From the NCBI RefSeq assembly GCF_954871325.1, contig NC_088779.1:23004846-23068845 (forward strand): 64,000 nt of DNA, written 5' to 3'. How positions within the stretch are numbered: position 1 is the stretch's first letter; each line of letters opens with the position of its first letter. Of the stretch, positions 59,456 through 64,000 are shown piece by piece. The notes beneath the pieces were generated by a model that saw only the letters and a program-made list of their open reading frames with translations, was not told the origin of the DNA and searched no databases. The translations under genes were made by a program, and so were the position numbers. The DNA is from Gordionus sp. m RMFG-2023 (taxonomy: Eukaryota > Nematomorpha > Gordioida > Chordodea > Parachordodidae).

Positions 59456-59948
59456 ATATTATATTATATTATATTATATTATATTATATTATATTATATT
59501 ATATTATATTATATTATATTATATTATATTATATTATATTATATTATATTATATTATATTATATTATATTATATTATATTATATTATATTATATTATATT
59601 ATATTATATTATATTATATTATATTATATTATATTATATTATATTATATTATATTATATTATATTATATTATATTATATTATATTATATTATATTATATT
59701 ATATTATATTATATTATATTATATTATATTATATTATATTATATTATATTATATTATATTATATTATATTATATTATATTATATTATATTATATTATATT
59801 ATATTATATTATATTATATTATATTATATTATATTATATTATATTATATTATATTATATTATATTATATTATATTATATTATATTATATTATATTATATT
59901 ATATTATATTATATTATATTATATTATATTATATTATATTATATTATT
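59456..59948. repeat. (ATATT)n microsatellite, about 98 units
   Basis: The pentamer repeats without visible interruption for about 490 bp inside the hAT element. The long open frame through it (ILYYIILYY...) is only the repeat read as protein. Length and purity suggest recent expansion, or smoothing in the assembly. Confidence 0.95.
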
Positions 59949-60235
59949 ATAAGTTTATTTATATTAAATTAAATTTAAAAAAAATTTATCATAAAATTTT
60001 GAACGGCTTTATGAACGTAAACACGTTCGTGAACGTGAACGCGTTCCTTTTTTTGAACATGAACTTGAACGTGAACGCGTTCGATTTTTGTCAATGAACG
60101 TTGAACGCGTTCGATTTTTTTAGAAATGTTTACAGCACTAGCTTAAAATGATATTCACAAAAAGTGATCAATTTCTGAAGGTGGGGGGATTTTCCTTGAC
60201 TCCCCCCCCCCCCTGGCTACGCTTATGCCATATAC

Positions 60236-60990
60236 AAAAATGTTTTTACAAAAATTAACTATAGTGTATGTTTATTTATTAATGTCCAAATTTTATTTAC
60301 ATATATCGGATAAAAAAAATATAATATCATAACTGGTATGAATATACAGTTCTGATAGTTTCTATCTTTTCGTGGAAAGCCGACAAACATACAGAAGCAT
60401 CAATTTATTTTTTTAGCCGAGATATTAACACTAAAAATTAATGTATAAATTTTATTGATGAAGTATTTATTTTTATTTTTTTTTGATTAATAAAATAAAA
60501 TTAAAATATATATAAAATTCCACCACCTTTTCTTTTTTCTAATTTTCGAAATTTTATAACGAAATAAACTATATAGCATAAATATTGTTTCGGATACTCC
60601 CACTCTACCAAATGATTAATAAGTAAACCTGACAAAGATTAGATTGTTATAGTCGGGTATTTGTTTTTTTTAAGAATTTAAAATTAACTTATGGTGAAAT
60701 TATTGGATGAGTTGTTACATTTTTTATATATATCAAAATTAACTTTCTAGAATAATTTATCATGGGAATAGGGATACAATAACGAAAATATGCAAGCTAA
60801 ATGACACGTAGATAAAGAAATTGGTGATAGTGTCGATAGGTTAAAACATGAACTACGACGATGGCGATAAATTTTCAAAAACATATTTTGAAAATAGAAA
60901 TTAGAAACGAATGCATTACAGGTTAATTAACCAAATAAATCCAATATATCCATCTATTCTACACATTCAGATTTATTTTATATAATATAT
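60236..60990. other. AT-rich interval, no gene
   Basis: No frame, repeat or regulatory signal recognised. Confidence 0.45.
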
Positions 60991-60995
60991 GTATA

Positions 60996-61914
60996 TGTTA
61001 ACGTCAATTTGTTATTTTCGGCAGTGTGTTAAAGTAGTACTAGACAGGGGGTGATTTGTTATTTCGGCAATGTGCACATTGCCTGGGTTAAATCGGCAAT
61101 ATATGCTATTTTACAAATTATTTATTTGAGATTAATTTATTATTTATTTAATATAATTTTATTATTTATTTGAAAGGAATTTATCATTTATAAATTTATT
61201 TTTATAACATTGATTTTTGTTAGATATATTTTTTAAATATTTAAGATTGTTAAGGTTTTTTTTATCTTATATAGTATTTTTTAAATATTTGGACGGTTAA
61301 AGTTTATTGACCTTATATTATTTTTTAAATATATATTTTTGAGATTTATTTTGTGTTTTATTATTTTTTTTAATATATTTTATTTTTTGATTGATAATTT
61401 TTTTAAATATATATTTTTTAAATGATTTTTTATATACTAATTTTTTACGTACTATTTTTCTAATACATCTTTTGTTCGTTAATATTTTTAAATTTTTTTA
61501 TGTTTATTTTATACGTACTTTTTCCTGATATCTTTTGATAGCTAATTTTTTAGGTAAAAATATATAATGTAAACATGTTAAATTAAAATTTCAGTGAAGA
61601 TGTACTATAGAAAAGTGACAATTGTCAAAATTGTTCTTTTTGAACTTTTTTGAATTTTTTCAAAGCAGTTAGATTTACATATATTATATTTAAAAAACAG
61701 TATTTTATATCTAAAAAAAATATTTTAAATTAATTAAGTAAAATACTAATGTCAAAAAATTATTAATAATAAGGAAAAATTATTAATAATATAATATTAA
61801 AAAAAATAACACATTGCCGAAATAACAAATTCAACCTGTATACAACTATAACACATTATCGAAAAAAATCAGGCAATATACACATTGCAGAAAAAACACA
61901 CATTGAAGCTAACA
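60996..61914. mobile_element. MITE with TA/TATA target and nested inverted repeats, 919 bp
   Basis: The left end TGTTAACGTCAATTTGTT and inverted right end TGTTAGCTTCAATGTGTG are flanked by TATA (60992-60995, 61915-61918). A stronger inner pair, TTTGTTATTTCGGCAATGTG at about 61055 and its exact complement near 61810, lies within. The interior is T-rich on the given strand and has no gene. It includes one unit (61575-61670) related to the tandem array at 50941. Confidence 0.65.
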
Positions 61915-62439
61915 TATATACATTATCCTAAATCCCTTAATAATCTATAGCTATACCATTTATACCATATAACTGTGTATTCATACACTTACTATATTAA
62001 CTACAAATAACTTTTTGTTTTAATTTCAGATGTAATATTATATTATTTTCAAAATTCGTTGGTGTATTATGTCAATAAAATTTATATATTAATAAATAAA
62101 CATTAGAATTGCAGTACATGATTTACACTTACGTTTTTATTCCAATAATCCTATTATAATCAGTATAATATTCTTATATTTTTATTAATCAGCACCATAT
62201 AAATATGATGGAACGGTATATTTAATTTTTAAATATTCCATTATCTCAAATAACAATATCTCAGTATATTTAGCAAAGATAGGCGCCTTAAAAATCTTTA
62301 AATATAAATAAGAATATGCTGCTTAATAATTAAAGTAATATATATTTTATTAATTTTATATATGATTTAAAGAAAAATCTATTGATATTATAATAGATTT
62401 ATAACTCAGTGAAATGAATTTTAAAAAAAATACGCTTGA
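61915..62439. other. AT-rich interval, no gene
   Basis: Lies beyond the recognisable coding part of the retroelement fossil and may include its untranslated or terminal sequence. No terminal repeat could be identified. Confidence 0.35.
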
Positions 62440-64000
62440 ATTTATTAATTATATTTGTGATTTTTATATTGTTCTTAAAAAGAAACGTTTTGAATTCAGA
62501 TCCAGTAAACTGAGTACCGTTATCCGAGACAATGTAACGAGGTAAACCAAATCTAGAGAAATAATTACGCAGATTATTTATTACACTCGTCGAATTAATA
62601 ATTTAAAATGGCAACTTCAACCTATTTGGTGAAAGCGTCTACACAAATTAACCAATACTTTCCAGATACGAGGCCTGTCAAATCAATGTGTGTTCGATCC
62701 CAAGGTCGGGTAGAAATGTTCCAATTGTATAATGGCACTTTTCTGGCTCTCGGTCTTCCTTCCTGACAACTCTTGCAGCATTTAACGAACTCTTTAACAT
62801 CATGATCAAGATTTGTCCAGAAAACTATCTACTAAAGATTTCATCCCCACTATCTCATGATGTCCTCGATGAATAACATTCAAAACCTCCTTCTTTAGAT
62901 TATTGGGAAATAAAAATTCTATCATTGTAAAATAATAATCCTTCTTTAAACGAAATATTATCTTTAATTAAAATTAATTTTTTTTAAATCTCCGAATAAT
63001 TATTTATATTATCAATATGCCAATGATTTTTAATTAATTTAACAATCTCTTTCAGATTGCTATCATTGATCGTTTCACTTACGACTTTACTTCGAGCGAA
63101 CGATAAATCTTCTATTAAATTGATTTTTACTTCTCTAATTTCATATTCGAATTTATTTTAACTCCAATTTTTCTCTCTCTACTCCAAACGAGACAGAGCG
63201 TCGGCGCATCTTTTTTGATTATCCGGCCTATGAATTATCTCATAGTCTTAATTTAAAAGCCTAGTCGCCCACCGTATTAAACTGTTATTTGTTATCTTAT
63301 TTAGGTCTCTTTTATCACCTAAGATATATTTTAAAGGTTTATAATCTGTAACCAAAATAAATTGTCTTACATAAATATGTTGATGAAACTTATCAATAGC
63401 GAACATGATCGCCGGAGCCTCCCTATCAATGGTGGCGTAATTCTTTTCAGCCGCCAAAAGTGCCCTCGATGAGTAAGCAATCGATTTCTCCTCGATGCGT
63501 AAGCAATCGATTTCTCCTCGATGCGTAAGCAATCGATTTCTCCTGGACAGTAAGAAATCGGTTTGCAATAACAGCCTAGACCACACTACAGGAATATCGG
63601 CTGAATAGGAAATTATTGTATATTCTTTTGATAATATTTTTTGACTCTATTAAATATTTCATTTTCTTTATCTGACCAAAACCAACTCATATTTTTACTC
63701 GTTAGTCGATGTAAAGGCGCACAAATTTAATGTAAATTTTTTATAAACGACTCATGGTAATTCACCATTCCAAGAAACGAACGTAATTCTTTCACATTAG
63801 ATAGTGTTATAATTTTTTATGGCATTAATCTTATCTTCTGTAGATGAATTCCGAATTCGTCAATAATGACCTAAATAAGTAACTGACTTTTCTCCAATTC
63901 TAATTTTATCGGTCGTCATTGTCAATCCATTATCAAATCTTCTTAATACTTCTTCTAGATTAACTATATGATCAAAATTATTCTCGCCTGCAATAATTAG
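62440..64000 (-). mobile_element. Ty3/gypsy-type LTR retroelement fossil, partial, broken
   Basis: On the minus strand, in the order expected for Ty3/gypsy pol, are the end of a reverse transcriptase (from the window edge to about 63600), an RNase H region (about 63590-63240) and an integrase zinc-binding and core region (about 62900-62480). The element runs off the right edge; no LTR was identified at its left end and no gag or env is in view. It is broken in several places and looks moderately old. A short direct tandem repeat (about 25 bp, three units, near 63470-63545) lies inside it. Confidence 0.8.

Larger units (their letters stand above)
57164..60227 (+). mobile_element. hAT transposon, 3064 bp, with 8-bp target duplication
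   Basis: The ends CATAGGCGTAGCCAGG and (inverted right) CATAAGCGTAGCCAGG differ at one base and are flanked by a perfect CCATATAC (57156-57163, 60228-60235). Near the left end is GGGCTTCGCCCCCAGACCCC; near the right end are repeated AACGTGAACGCGTTC motifs (58330-58400 and 59999-60118) and a C-run. A decayed transposase lies inside, plus a 490-bp ATATT array. The insertion interrupts the 3' flank of the second Cys-rich gene's duplication. Confidence 0.88.

Noticed and set aside
59447-60097. A 216-codon open frame (ILYYIILYY repeats)
   Set aside because: It is only the ATATT microsatellite read as protein, continuing into hAT end sequence.

Overview
The window is AT-rich metazoan nuclear DNA (roughly three quarters A+T by eye). 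The genes are split by GT-AG introns, several only 47-56 nt long, and encode secreted cysteine-rich proteins. Around them lie hAT, Helitron, LINE, MITE and Ty3/gypsy-type remnants. Nothing is bacterial or organellar. The phylum cannot be fixed from the sequence. Antistasin domains, hAT/Helitron load and base composition would fit a Hydra-like cnidarian or another AT-rich invertebrate, but this is only a guess.

Left half (1-32.7 kb): a plus-strand cluster of secreted protease-inhibitor-like genes on one shared 5' cassette. The cassette is a conserved promoter-like block, a signal-peptide exon and a short second exon, with all introns in phase 1. It occurs at 995 as an orphan exon pair, at 6053 joined to a Kunitz exon, at 15127 joined to two antistasin-type exons, and at 25797 joined to three. 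The introns have filled with transposons: a TA-target MITE, a LINE scrap and a long-TIR transposon in the Kunitz gene; a Helitron and small MITEs in the 15-kb gene; two hAT elements in the 26-kb gene. Where one paralogue carries an insert, its sister often preserves the empty site, which fixes several boundaries to the base.

Middle and right (35-57 kb): a direct duplication of about 5.5 kb carries two sister genes (36574-39905 and 53188-56168) for secreted proteins of 226 and 227 aa. Each has a signal peptide, a polar region, an eight-cysteine lustrin-like module, a Ser/Thr-rich linker and a second eight-cysteine module. A relic of the second exon at 44.7 kb suggests a lost third copy. Between them are two LINE remnants, a complete-looking non-autonomous Helitron, a decayed hAT and tandem arrays. 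After the second copy come a 3.06-kb hAT with an almost uniform ATATT array of about 490 bp, a 919-bp MITE, and a broken Ty3/gypsy fossil running off the end of the window.

No rRNA, functional tRNA or CRISPR was seen. All exon-intron models are read by eye from frame, phase, splice sites and paralogue comparison; no transcript evidence was available.
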